NCBI GenBank assembly: GCA_963773765.1
Contig: CAVZCC010000005.1
Coordinates: 310,001 to 374,000, forward strand
Origin: CAVZCC01 sp963773765
Lineage (GTDB): Bacteria; Actinomycetota; Acidimicrobiia; Acidimicrobiales; Microtrichaceae
Length of the DNA: 64,000 bases
Direction of reading: 5' to 3'
In this document: in pieces, positions 26,452 through 36,308 of the stretch
Position numbering within the stretch: position 1 is the stretch's first letter
Layout: every line of letters starts with the position of its first letter
Position numbers and translations under genes: made by a program
The notes under the pieces: model-generated
Seen by the model: the letters and a program-made list of their open reading frames with translations, nothing else
Told to the model about the DNA's origin: nothing
Databases searched by the model: none

Positions 26452-28143
26452 CAGGGTGCCTCCACCTGCACGGCATGGGCGGCGACCTGGCGCAGGTCCA
26501 GCTCCGTGGCGGCACCCGACGGGTCCCGGTCGGCCAGGGCCCGGGCCTGCTCGAGGTCGCGGTCGTGCTCGGTGCCCAGGTTGGCGCCGCGGACCGTCCG
26601 GTCCGCCTCCTCGGTCTCCTCCTCGTCCGGTGTGGGCTCCGGCGCCAGGACCCACGTGTCCTTGGACCCGCCGCCCTGGGACGAGTTCACGACCAGTGAT
26701 CCCTTGCGCAGCGCCACCCGGGTCAGCCCGCCCGGCACCACCTCCACCTGGTCGCCGGACAGCACGAAGGGACGGAGGTCCACGTGGCGGCCCTCCAGGT
26801 GGTCCTCCACCAGGCAGGGGTGGCGCGACAGCGCCACGACCTCCTGGGCGATGTAGTTGCGGGGATCGTCCTCGATCAGGGCCCGGACCTCCGCCAGCTC
26901 CTGGTCGGTCGCCTGCGGCCCGATGACCAGCCCGTACCCGCCGGCCTCCGCCACCGGCTTGACCACCAGCTGGTCCAGCCGGTCCAGCACCGCGGCCCGC
27001 TGGTCCGGGTCCCACAACAGGTAGGTCGGCACGTTGGGCAGGATCGGTTCCTCGGCCAGGTAGTAGCGGATCATGGCCGGCACGTAGGCGTACACGGCCT
27101 TGTCGTCGGCCACGCCGTTGCCCACCGCGTTGGCGATCGTCACGTTGCCGGCCCGGGCCGCGGCCATGAGGCCCGGCACGCCGAGCGACGAGTCGGGGCG
27201 GAACACCACCGGGTCCAGGAAGTCGTCGTCGATCCGGCGGTAGATCACGTCCACGCGACGCAGGCCGTTGGTGGTGCGCATGTGCACCACGTGGTCCTCC
27301 ACCACCAGGTCCCGGCCCTCCACCAGCTCCACGCCCATCTGCGTGGCCAGGAACACGTGCTCGAAGTACGCCGAGTTGTAGATGCCCGGGGTCAGCACCA
27401 CCACGGTGGGGGCGTCGCCGGCCGCCGGGGGGCCGACCCGCTGCAGGGCGTTGAGCAGCATGGGCCCGTACTGGTCGACGGGCCGGACGCGCTCACCCCC
27501 GAACAACTGGGGCAGGACCCGGGTGAGCGCGGCGCGGTTCTCCACCACGTAGGAGATGCCACTGGGGCAGCGGAGGTTGTCCTCCAGCACCCGGTAGGTG
27601 CCCTCGGCGTCCCGGATGACGTCGATGCCGGCCACCAGGCAGCGGGCGCCCTGGGGCACCGGCACGCCGAACGCCTCCCGGGTGAAGCCGTCCGAGGACA
27701 GCACGAGCCAGCGCGGCACCACCCCGTCGCGCGACGATCTGCATGCCACCGACGTACAGGTCGTCCAGGAAGCGGTTGAGGGCCCGCACCCGCTGCACCA
27801 GGCCCCGCTCCAGGTGCTCCCACTCCTCCGAGGGGATGACCCGGGGCAGGAGGTCCATGGGGAAGGTGCGCTCGATCCCGCCGGAGGACGAGCCCCCGGC
27901 CCCCGCCGCGCTGCTGTCAGACACGCCGCCGGCCCCGTCCTCGTCGTCGCCGTAGACGGTGAAGGTGATCCCCTGGGTCCGGAACGCGGCGGTGCGCCGT
28001 CGCTCGGCCCGGGCCAGGTCCTCCGGTCCCAGCCCGTCCAGGGCGGACGCCAACTGGTCGTAGTGGGGCCGGACCCGGCCGTCCCCCCCGACGATCTCGT
28101 CGAAGAACCCGCCGAGGTCGTATTCGTCGAACCAGTTGCCCAC
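26451..28143 (-). CDS. Circularly permuted ATP-grasp type 2 protein, frameshifted
   Basis: About 563 residues in two frames. Upstream frame: from GTG 28143 (TACGGT 7 nt upstream) GNWFDEYDLGGFFDEIVG to RALNRFLDDLYVGGMQIV. Downstream frame: from about 27733, DGVVPRWLVLSSDGFTREAFG to the end. The two halves are consecutive in all relatives, so one indel in GTCGCGCGACGG (27727-27739) splits the gene. ATP-grasp motifs in the second half are QLVVKPVAEAGGYG, IAQEVVALSRHP, DLRPFVL and NSSQGGGSKDTWVL. Predicted amide-bond ligase acting with alpha-E and transglutaminase proteins. Confidence 0.88.
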
Positions 28144-28194
28144 GGAGGGGACCGTATGGTCTCCCGGCGCGGGCCGGAAGGGCGGGGACGGCCT

Positions 28195-28212
28195 GTTCAC
28201 AGCCGGTTCACA
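28195..28212. promoter_or_regulatory. Direct repeat GTTCACA spaced 11 nt upstream of ATP-grasp gene
   Basis: GTTCACA occurs at 28195-28201 and 28206-28212 on the plus strand, 11 nt apart as in the pst operators, about 40 nt upstream of the TACGGT box of the ATP-grasp gene. Orientation relative to the gene is opposite to pstS, so assignment as a PHO box is tentative. Confidence 0.35.
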
Positions 28213-28241
28213 CGCCCGTGACCGGCCCGGAACGCAGCCGC

Positions 28242-29105
28242 TCAGCCCGGGGCGAACACCAGCGCGGCCCAGCCGTCCTCCCCGGTGACCGACGCCGGGG
28301 CCGCACCGAGGGCCGCGCCGACCCGGTCGACCTGGCCGGCGAGCACCCCGCTCACCACCAGGTGTCCTCCGGGTGCGACGACCCGGGCCAGGTCGGCCCC
28401 GAGCAGCTCGATGGCGGGGATGAGCAGGTTGGCCAGCACCAGGTCGAACCGGTCGCGCACCTGTTCCAGCGGCGTCGTCGAGGCCTGCGTGCGGTCGGCC
28501 ACCCGGTTGAGGCGGGCCGTGCCGGCCGTCGCCCGCACCGCGGCGGGGTCGATGTCCACGGCGGTCAGCCGCCCGGCGCCCAGCAGGAGGGCGGCCACGC
28601 CCAGCACGCCGGTGCCGCACCCCACGTCCAGCACCCGGTCACCGGGACGCACCAGCCGTTCCACCTGGGCCAGGCACAGGCGGGTGGTCGGGTGGCTGCC
28701 GGAGCCGAAGGCCTCCGCGGCGTCGAGCACCACCTCCACGTCGCCCGCCCCACGCCCAGCCCCGTCCGCCACCACTCCTGGCTCCACCCCTCGGCTCACC
28801 CCGTCCGGGGCCACCCAGGACGGCCGGACGGCCAGCCGGCCCACCCGGACCGTCCCGGCATGGGCCTGCCAGCCGTCGCTCCAGTCCGGTTCGGGCTCCA
28901 GCACGCGGTGGGGGCGGTCCAACAGGCCGGCCGCCCGGGCCGGCAGGTCGGCCACCAGGGCGACGCCGGTCCCGTCGTCGAGCTCGGACACGGCGGACGC
29001 CCCCAGCCCGAACAGCTCGTCGGCCACCACGTCCGCGGTCGGTCCGTCCACCGGCACCGCCACCACCACACGGGGGCCGTCGGCCCCGGACTCCGTTCCG
29101 GCCAC
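28242..29105 (-). CDS. prmA: Ribosomal protein L11 methyltransferase
   Basis: A 287-residue SAM-dependent methyltransferase. The C-terminal Rossmann domain has motif I VLDVGCGTGVLGVAALLLG, acidic post-I TAVDIDPAAV and motif IV LVLANLLIPA; the PrmA-specific AFGSGSHPTTRLCL precedes it. The N-terminal substrate domain is divergent. Start set at GTG 29105, 6 nt after TACCGT; GTG 29108 and upstream codons are alternatives. Divergent from sdhC. Confidence 0.88.
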   Translation of the reverse strand: MAGTESGADGPRVVVAVPVDGPTADVVADELFGLGASAVSELDDGTGVALVADLPARAAGLLDRPHRVLEPEPDWSDGWQAHAGTVRVGRLAVRPSWVAPDGVSRGVEPGVVADGAGRGAGDVEVVLDAAEAFGSGSHPTTRLCLAQVERLVRPGDRVLDVGCGTGVLGVAALLLGAGRLTAVDIDPAAVRATAGTARLNRVADRTQASTTPLEQVRDRFDLVLANLLIPAIELLGADLARVVAPGGHLVVSGVLAGQVDRVGAALGAAPASVTGEDGWAALVFAPG

Positions 29106-29161
29106 CACCGCACGGTAGGCGGCGCGCCCGCCTTGGTTGGGAGGGTGGTGCCGGTCCGAAG

Positions 29162-29167
29162 TAGCTT
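29162..29167 (+). promoter_or_regulatory. -10 box TAGCTT of the sdh operon
   Basis: TAGCTT with a weak TTGGGA 19 nt upstream. It gives a leader of about 55 nt containing GGGAGGG before the sdhC ATG. Unlike most genes here, sdh is not leaderless. Confidence 0.4.
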
Positions 29168-29227
29168 CGACCTCGGACCGACAACCGGGTCGGCCCGCAC
29201 CAGAACGCATTCCGGGAGGGCACGGGT

Positions 29228-29977
29228 ATGACCCAGGCCATGGAACGTCGCCCCGGGGCTGATGCCCCGGACGTGAACGGCCCGCACAAGGCGAAGCGGC
29301 CCTGGCCGCTCGACTTCTACTCGACCGCCCTCGGCAAGAAGTGGGTCATGGCCGTCACCGGCCTGGGCCTGATGGGGTTCGTGTTCGCCCACATGGTGGG
29401 CAACCTCAAGATGTTCCTGGGACGCACCGAGTTCGACGCCTACGCCGAGGCGCTGCGGGACCTGCTGCACCCCATCGCCCCCACCGGGTTCGTGCTGTGG
29501 ATGATGCGCATCGGCCTGATCGTGATGTTCGGCCTCCACATCCTCAGCGCCTACCAGCTGACCCGGATGAACCACCGGGCACGACCCACCAGGTACCAGT
29601 CACCCCGGGACTACATCGCGGCCAGCTTCGCGGCCCGGACCATGCGCTGGACCGGCATCATCGTGCTGCTCTACCTGCTGTTCCACCTGGCCGACCTCAC
29701 CTGGGGCTGGGCCAACCCGGACTACGTCTACGGCGCGGCCTACGACAACCTGGTGGCCAGCCTGGAGCGCTGGCCCATCGCGCTGATCTACATCGCCGGC
29801 AACATCGCCCTGGGCATCCACCTGTTCCACGGCGGATGGTCCATGTTCCAGAGCCTCGGGCTCAACAGCCCCCGCTACAACGGTGTCCGGCGGGCCTTCG
29901 CCGCCGGGTTCGCCGTGCTGGTGGCGGGCATCAACTGCCTCTTCCCGATCATGGTCCTCGCGGGCGTCGTTCACTGA
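29228..29977 (+). CDS. sdhC: Succinate dehydrogenase cytochrome b subunit (b558 family)
   Basis: A 249-residue membrane subunit with five helices, the size and topology of the single-subunit di-haem b558 family rather than the SdhC/SdhD pair. Candidate haem ligands are His in FVFAHMVGNL, FGLHILSAYQL, LLFHLADLTWG and ALGIHLFHGGWSM. First gene of sdhCAB, with SD GGGAGGG before the ATG. Anchors SdhAB and reduces menaquinone. Confidence 0.93.
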   Translation: MTQAMERRPGADAPDVNGPHKAKRPWPLDFYSTALGKKWVMAVTGLGLMGFVFAHMVGNLKMFLGRTEFDAYAEALRDLLHPIAPTGFVLWMMRIGLIVMFGLHILSAYQLTRMNHRARPTRYQSPRDYIAASFAARTMRWTGIIVLLYLLFHLADLTWGWANPDYVYGAAYDNLVASLERWPIALIYIAGNIALGIHLFHGGWSMFQSLGLNSPRYNGVRRAFAAGFAVLVAGINCLFPIMVLAGVVH

Positions 29978-30002
29978 CGCCGGACGAGGAAGGAGACACA
30001 CC

Positions 30003-31931
<1,929 letters not shown>

Positions 31932-31963
31932 CCGGCGCCGGAACGAGCACGAGGTAACGCAAC

Positions 31964-32743
31964 GTGAGCACCATGTTGAACCTGAACCTGAAGGTGTGGC
32001 GCCAGCCCGGCACCGACGGCCCGGGTCACTTCGAGTCCTACAGCACCACGGTGGCCGACGACGCCTCCTTCCTGGAGATGCTCGACTACGTCAACGAGCA
32101 GCTGATCGACCAGGACCGGGAGCCGATCGCGTTCGACCACGACTGCCGGGAGGGCATCTGCGGCAGCTGCGGCCTGATGATCAACGGCCAGGCCCACGGT
32201 CCCCAGAAGGGCACCGCCACCTGCCAGCTCCACATGCGCCAGTTCAGCGACGGCGACGAGATCGTCATCGAGCCGTGGCGTGCGGCCGGCTTCCCGATCA
32301 TCAAGGACCTGGTGGTCAACCGGGCCGCGTTCGACCGGATCGTGGAGGCGGGCGGCTACATCACCGTCAACACCGGTGCCGCCCCGGACGCCAACGAGAT
32401 CCCGGTGCCCAAGGAGGCGGCGGACGCGGCCATGGACGCCGCGGCCTGCATCGGCTGTGGCGCCTGCGTGGCCGCGTGCCCCAACTCCGCCGGCAACCTG
32501 TTCACCGCGGCCAAGCTGCAGCACCTCAACCTGCTGCCCCAGGGCCAGGCGGAGCGCTACGACCGCACCGAGTCCATGGTGGACAAGATGGAGGAGTTCT
32601 TCGGCTCCTGCACCAACTACGGCGAGTGCCAGGAAGCGTGCCCGAAGGAGATCTCGATCGACTTCATCGCCATGATGAACCGCGACTACGTGAAGTCCAA
32701 GCTGGTGAACGCCCGCCGCCTGGGCCAGCGCAAGGTGGGCTGA
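31964..32743 (+). CDS. sdhB: Succinate dehydrogenase iron-sulfur subunit
   Basis: A 259-residue subunit. The 2Fe-2S cysteines are in CREGICGSCGLMING and TATCQLHMR; the 4Fe-4S and 3Fe-4S clusters are in CIGCGACVAACPNSAG and CTNYGECQEACPKEIS. Starts at GTG 31964, 32 nt after sdhA. Passes electrons from SdhA to SdhC. Confidence 0.97.
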   Translation: MSTMLNLNLKVWRQPGTDGPGHFESYSTTVADDASFLEMLDYVNEQLIDQDREPIAFDHDCREGICGSCGLMINGQAHGPQKGTATCQLHMRQFSDGDEIVIEPWRAAGFPIIKDLVVNRAAFDRIVEAGGYITVNTGAAPDANEIPVPKEAADAAMDAAACIGCGACVAACPNSAGNLFTAAKLQHLNLLPQGQAERYDRTESMVDKMEEFFGSCTNYGECQEACPKEISIDFIAMMNRDYVKSKLVNARRLGQRKVG

Positions 32744-32759
32744 GCCCAACCTGAGACCT

Positions 32760-32781
32760 CGCTGGGGAGGCCGCCCCAGCG
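32760..32781 (+). terminator. Hairpin after sdhB
   Basis: Perfect 8-bp stem CGCTGGGG/CCCCAGCG with a 6-nt loop, 17 nt past the sdhB stop; no clear T-tract. Likely operon terminator. Confidence 0.5.
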
Positions 32782-32858
32782 CCGTCTCCGGCCCGGGGGC
32801 CCGTCGCTACGCTCGCGGGACAGGGCCGGGTCTCCGGTCCCCGTTGAAGGGTGTGGAG

Positions 32859-33350
32859 ATGAAGACACGTCTGGTGGCCGCCGCGGCCCTCGTCGCAATC
32901 GTCGGACTGGCGGCTCCGGCCTGCAGCGGTGACGACACCGTCGAGTCCGGGGCGCAGAAGACCTCCGAGCCCCGCGAGCAGTCCACGGACGGTTCCGGCG
33001 GCTCGGACAGCGGCTCGGACGGCGGTTCGTCGGACTCGACCCTGCCGGACTTCGGTGACGTGGCCGGCGACATGGGTGACTGCCTGGATGCCGCGGGGGT
33101 GTACTTCACCCTCGCCCTCACCGCCATCCAGGGCGAGGAGGGCGCCACCAAGGCCCAGCAGCAGGCCGAGGAGCTCAAGGCCCAGCTCCCCGAGGACCTC
33201 CAGGACGACATCGACGTGGTGGCGGACACCTTCGGCAAGATCGCCCAGGAAGGGTTCCTGGACGGCGCCGGCGAACTGAACGACCCCGAGTTCACCGCCG
33301 CCAACCAGAACATCACCGACTACCTGCAGACCACCTGCTCCGGCGGATGA
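32859..33350 (+). CDS. Small secreted or lipid-anchored protein
   Basis: A 163-residue protein with a signal sequence MKTRLVAAAALVAIVGLAAP followed by Cys (APAC, an imperfect lipobox). A Gly/Ser/Asp-rich spacer (about 30-62) precedes an acidic helical domain. Family not recognised. Its stop overlaps queF by ATGA, so the two genes are coupled, although no functional link is evident. A likely -10 TACGCT lies at about 32807. Confidence 0.7.
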   Translation: MKTRLVAAAALVAIVGLAAPACSGDDTVESGAQKTSEPREQSTDGSGGSDSGSDGGSSDSTLPDFGDVAGDMGDCLDAAGVYFTLALTAIQGEEGATKAQQQAEELKAQLPEDLQDDIDVVADTFGKIAQEGFLDGAGELNDPEFTAANQNITDYLQTTCSGG

Positions 33351-33745
33351 CCGGGCCCGAGGTCCCTCCGGTCACGATGCTGGGCCGGTCGGTCGCCGAC
33401 GACGAGTACGGCCGCCTGGAGTTCTTCGCCGTGGACCGCCCGGTCCGGGTCACGTTCCTCACCGACGAGCTGCAGGCCCTCTGCCCGGCGGTGGAGGGCG
33501 TCCAGCCCGACATCTACCAGGCGGAGATCTCCTACACCGCGGTGACCCACGCCGTGGAGTCCAAGTCGCTCAAGTTGTGGCTCACCACCTTCCGCGACCG
33601 GCGCATCTTCGCCGAGCACCTGGCGGTGGAGCTCCACGACGGGCTGGCCGCCCACGGTCCCGGCGTGGCCGACGTCCACGTGGTGCTGAGCCAGAACGCC
33701 AGGGGCGGCATCGTGACCGTGGTGGAGCACCCCGTCCCCGGTTGA
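33347..33745 (+). CDS. queF: NADPH-dependent 7-cyano-7-deazaguanine reductase
   Basis: A 132-residue type I (unimodular) QueF, reducing preQ0 to preQ1 for queuosine synthesis. The nucleophile is C46 in ALCPAVEGVQPD, with a 2-residue insertion compared with the usual CPxTGQPD; the QueF motif SKSLKLWLTTFRDR is intact, and RGGIVTVVEH closes the fold. No queC, queD or queE is in the window. Overlaps the preceding gene by 4 nt. Confidence 0.9.
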   Translation: MTGPEVPPVTMLGRSVADDEYGRLEFFAVDRPVRVTFLTDELQALCPAVEGVQPDIYQAEISYTAVTHAVESKSLKLWLTTFRDRRIFAEHLAVELHDGLAAHGPGVADVHVVLSQNARGGIVTVVEHPVPG

Positions 33746-34200
33746 CGCCCCGTCCCCTCCCCGGCGGAGCCCGGTGGGTAGTTCTGCCCCTACCCGCCCA
33801 TCCCTGGTGTCCGTAGGGTGGAACTCGTTCTGCGGGAACCAGGAGGGAGATCCGGGCGGCGACCCGGACCTCACCGAAACACAAGGCGGAAATGGACGGT
33901 TGCGGAGGGGAGACCCACCGCAACCGTCTTCATTTTCCGCCCGTTTCCCCGCTCCGGCTGTCAACGCAGCACCCCTCCCGCACGTTGGACGTGGTGGTGG
34001 GGCGACCACCCGTCACGACCCCGGCTCCCCAGCCGGGGTCGTGTCGCGTGCGGCCCCGGTCCGGCCGACGGGTAGTTCTTCCCGGCCCCGAAGACCCATC
34101 GGCCTATGGGCGGCTGCCGCGGATGTCGGTACCAAGGACACATGAGGCCTGCCAACGGGGTGGGTCGAACCGAAGCACCTGAAACGGGAGAGACACCACC
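33746..34200 (+). promoter_or_regulatory. Structured upstream region of the Flp pilin gene
   Basis: A 455-nt gene-free stretch. It contains a -10-like TAGGGT at 33814-33819, small hairpin 33851-33868, a composite hairpin 33885-33941 (inner perfect 10-bp stem ACGGTTGCGG at 33896-33905, outer 8-bp stem), and a perfect 13-bp hairpin 34014-34043. The element GGGTAGTTCT occurs twice, at 33776-33785 and 34070-34079, each followed 35-38 nt later by a TA-containing -10-like box. Either tandem promoters or a long regulatory leader. Confidence 0.5.
34014..34043 (+). terminator. Perfect 13-bp hairpin upstream of pilin
   Basis: Arms 34014-34026 and 34031-34043 with loop CCCC. It separates the two GGGTAGTTCT copies, so it may end transcripts from the first promoter or act as an attenuator. 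Confidence 0.45.
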
Positions 34201-34383
34201 ATGGTCCAGTACGACTTCATCAAGGCATGGCTCCAGGCCCAGACCAAGACCGAGCGGGGCGCTTCCCTCGTGGAGTACGCGCTCCTCGTGGCCCTCATCG
34301 CCGTGGTCTGCATCGGCGCCATCAGCTTCCTCGGCGGCAACGCCAAGAACAAGTTCTCCGAGGTCGGCCAGTCCATCGGCTGA
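34201..34383 (+). CDS. flp: Flp/Fap-type pilin
   Basis: A 60-residue prepilin. After a short charged leader, GASLVEYALLVALIAVV is the class IVb pilin motif (cleavage expected before the hydrophobic segment, Glu at mature position near 5). SD-like GGGAGA lies before the ATG. Polymerises into Flp/Tad pili; the assembly genes lie elsewhere, except a CpaB-like gene at 2.8 kb. Confidence 0.92.
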   Translation: MVQYDFIKAWLQAQTKTERGASLVEYALLVALIAVVCIGAISFLGGNAKNKFSEVGQSIG

Positions 34384-34403
34384 TCGCCACCAGTGATCAC
34401 CGA

Positions 34404-34437
34404 GCCTCGGGGCGGGTCCACGGACCCGCCCCGAGGC
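34404..34437 (+). terminator. Terminator hairpin after flp
   Basis: Perfect 16-bp stem (arms 34404-34419 and 34422-34437) just past the pilin stop. Very stable, without T-tract. Confidence 0.65.
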
Positions 34438-34467
34438 GCGTCCGGGGACAGGTCCGCGCCGTGGCGG

Positions 34468-34803
34468 TCAGGTCGTCGACTCCCGGGCGATGATCACGGC
34501 TGCCTTCCGGAGGATCTCCCGCTCCGACCGCAGGTCGATCACCTCCTTGCGGAGGCACTCCAACTCGTCCCGTTCCGACCCGGAGAGATCCTCCGGGTCA
34601 TCCGCCTCCATGCGGCCGACGCGGTCGGACTGCATCCAGTCCGCCAGGACGGACTCCTCGACCCCGAGCGAGCGGGCGATCTCCCCCAGCGGTCGGTCCG
34701 AGGACCTGGCGACCTGGACCGCCTCGGCACGGATCTCCGGCGGGTACCGCGAGAACACGGACAACTCAGGTGCCGACGGCACGACCCTGCGGCGGCGCTT
34801 CAT
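34468..34803 (-). CDS. IS3-family OrfA-like transposase helper, no OrfB
   Basis: A 111-residue protein: helix-turn-helix (PPEIRAEAVQVARSSDRPLG, EIARSLGVEESVLADWM) and a C-terminal leucine zipper ECLRKEVIDLRSEREILRKA ending at the usual OrfA position. No catalytic OrfB follows on either strand and no terminal repeats are visible. So it is a remnant of an IS3-type element or a domesticated HTH protein. It marks the left border of an islet with two lipoproteins. Confidence 0.8.
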   Translation of the reverse strand: MKRRRRVVPSAPELSVFSRYPPEIRAEAVQVARSSDRPLGEIARSLGVEESVLADWMQSDRVGRMEADDPEDLSGSERDELECLRKEVIDLRSEREILRKAAVIIARESTT

Positions 34804-34941
34804 GTGGGCGCCCTCGGGCTCGATCTGCGATCAGTCAACGACGAGTGCCCTTCCCGACCCAGTCCATGACGTCGGGACCACTACAGCGTGCAGGGTCGGA
34901 CGGGTCAAGGACCGGTCCACGTGACGGTGGAGACGCCCCGG

Positions 34942-35976
34942 CTACTTGACGACGGTGAGGGCCACCGAGGGGTCGGTCCTCAGGTACATGGTCGAGGAGG
35001 AGCGCCCGCCGTTGGTGGTCTCGGCGCCGGCCGCGAACGTGGAGAAGATGGCGCGTTGGGCGCCGTCGTGGTCCTGGAAGAAGGTCAGTCCCCCCGGACC
35101 GCTGCGGCCGTTGGACGATGCGATCCACGGTCCGGACGGGTCCCCCACACAGGGGCCGGCGGGGGTCGTGCACCGGGCGATGCCCGTCGAGTAGTTGCCC
35201 TCGTACCAGCGGCCGGCGGAGTAGGCGAGGAGGTAGTTCCTGCTGGCCCGGTCGTAGACCATGGACGGGTTCTCGATGAACCAGTACTCCCACGGGTAGT
35301 TCCGGCCGAGGATGGTCACCGGGGCTCCGGCGAAGTTGCCCTCGGCGTCGAGGGGGATGGTGTGGATCGGCGAGTCGGTGTTCCCGAACGCCAGCAGGAG
35401 CCAGTGCTTGCCGTCGGCATCGGTGAAGACGTTGGGGTCCAGGGCGCCGTGGCCGTCGACCCCGCAGTGCACCGGCAGCGCCTCGGGCACGAACGGACCC
35501 ATGGGGTTGTCGGCGATGGCCCGACCCACGCACTGCGGGTTCGCCGGGTCGGACGGGTTGATGCGGTCGGCGGAGAACCACATGATCCAGCGACCGCCCA
35601 GTGCCGCGACGGACGGGGCCCAGAGCTGCTTGGACGTCGCTGTCCACGCCGGCTTGGTGGGCATGCCCTCGACGCTCAGCGCGTTCTTCTCCGTCAGGCT
35701 GTACGCGCGGTTGATGTCGCTGACCCGGGTGATCGGTGCCCGCTTGTCGTTGTTGGAGCCGTACAGGTAGTACTGGCCGCCGGCGGCGACGACGAACGGA
35801 TCCGAGCTCTCCGGGAACCGCACCGCCTCGATGGCACCGAGCTTGGTGACCGGACCGAGCGGGACCTGACAGCCGCCGACCAGGAAGCTGGCCGCCGCCG
35901 CCACGCACAGGATCCCGCCCCGGCGCCGCGCCCGGGTGGTGACACGGCGCGTCCGTTCCCTACGACATGAGCGCAT
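34942..35976 (-). CDS. Secreted GH43-like glycosidase lipoprotein
   Basis: A 344-residue lipoprotein with lipobox LVGGC after a twin-Arg-rich basic N-terminus (possible Tat or Sec signal). The five-bladed propeller of GH43/GH117-type enzymes is suggested by the Asp of SSDPFVVAAGGQYYLYG, the Asp of ALDPNVFTDADGKHWLLL and the Glu of FIENPSMVYD, which match catalytic base, pKa modulator and acid. WAPSV is also typical. Start ATG 35976 has GGGGAGGGG upstream. Probable arabinan or xylan side-chain hydrolase at the cell surface (inference). Confidence 0.8.
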   Translation of the reverse strand: MRSCRRERTRRVTTRARRRGGILCVAAAASFLVGGCQVPLGPVTKLGAIEAVRFPESSDPFVVAAGGQYYLYGSNNDKRAPITRVSDINRAYSLTEKNALSVEGMPTKPAWTATSKQLWAPSVAALGGRWIMWFSADRINPSDPANPQCVGRAIADNPMGPFVPEALPVHCGVDGHGALDPNVFTDADGKHWLLLAFGNTDSPIHTIPLDAEGNFAGAPVTILGRNYPWEYWFIENPSMVYDRASRNYLLAYSAGRWYEGNYSTGIARCTTPAGPCVGDPSGPWIASSNGRSGPGGLTFFQDHDGAQRAIFSTFAAGAETTNGGRSSSTMYLRTDPSVALTVVK

Positions 35977-36308
35977 CGGACATCCCCTCCCCTGGCCCGG
36001 CCCAATCCAACTTGGCCCCGGCACCCGCGTCAAGGGTCAGACGTCCCGGCGGACCGGGGCCGGCAGACACCCGTGCACGCGACGCAGGGACGCACGGGTA
36101 CCGCTACGGGGTCAGGCAATCCGGCAGCTTGGTGCCCGTCGGGGAGCGGCAGGAACATACTTCACCTCGCTGCCTCGTCATCATGCCCCGCCGGGGTCCC
36201 GTTCGGCCGACTCGCAGGGATCGACCGAACGTTGCATCACCTGGTTCTTGCGCATAGGGTCCCCGCCGGGAGTGCGCCCTCCAGCTTGGGGTGGCGGGAG
36301 GGGTCGTG
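35977..36308 (+). other. Divergent intergenic region of 332 nt
   Basis: Lies between the two lipoprotein genes. A good sigma70-type promoter for the plus-strand gene is TTGCAT (36232-36237), 17-nt spacer, TAGGGT (36255-36260). The rest shows no gene. Confidence 0.6.

Noticed and set aside
33885..33941. c-di-GMP riboswitch before the pilin gene
   Set aside because: The hairpins lack the conserved GEMM core sequences; kept only as a structured region.
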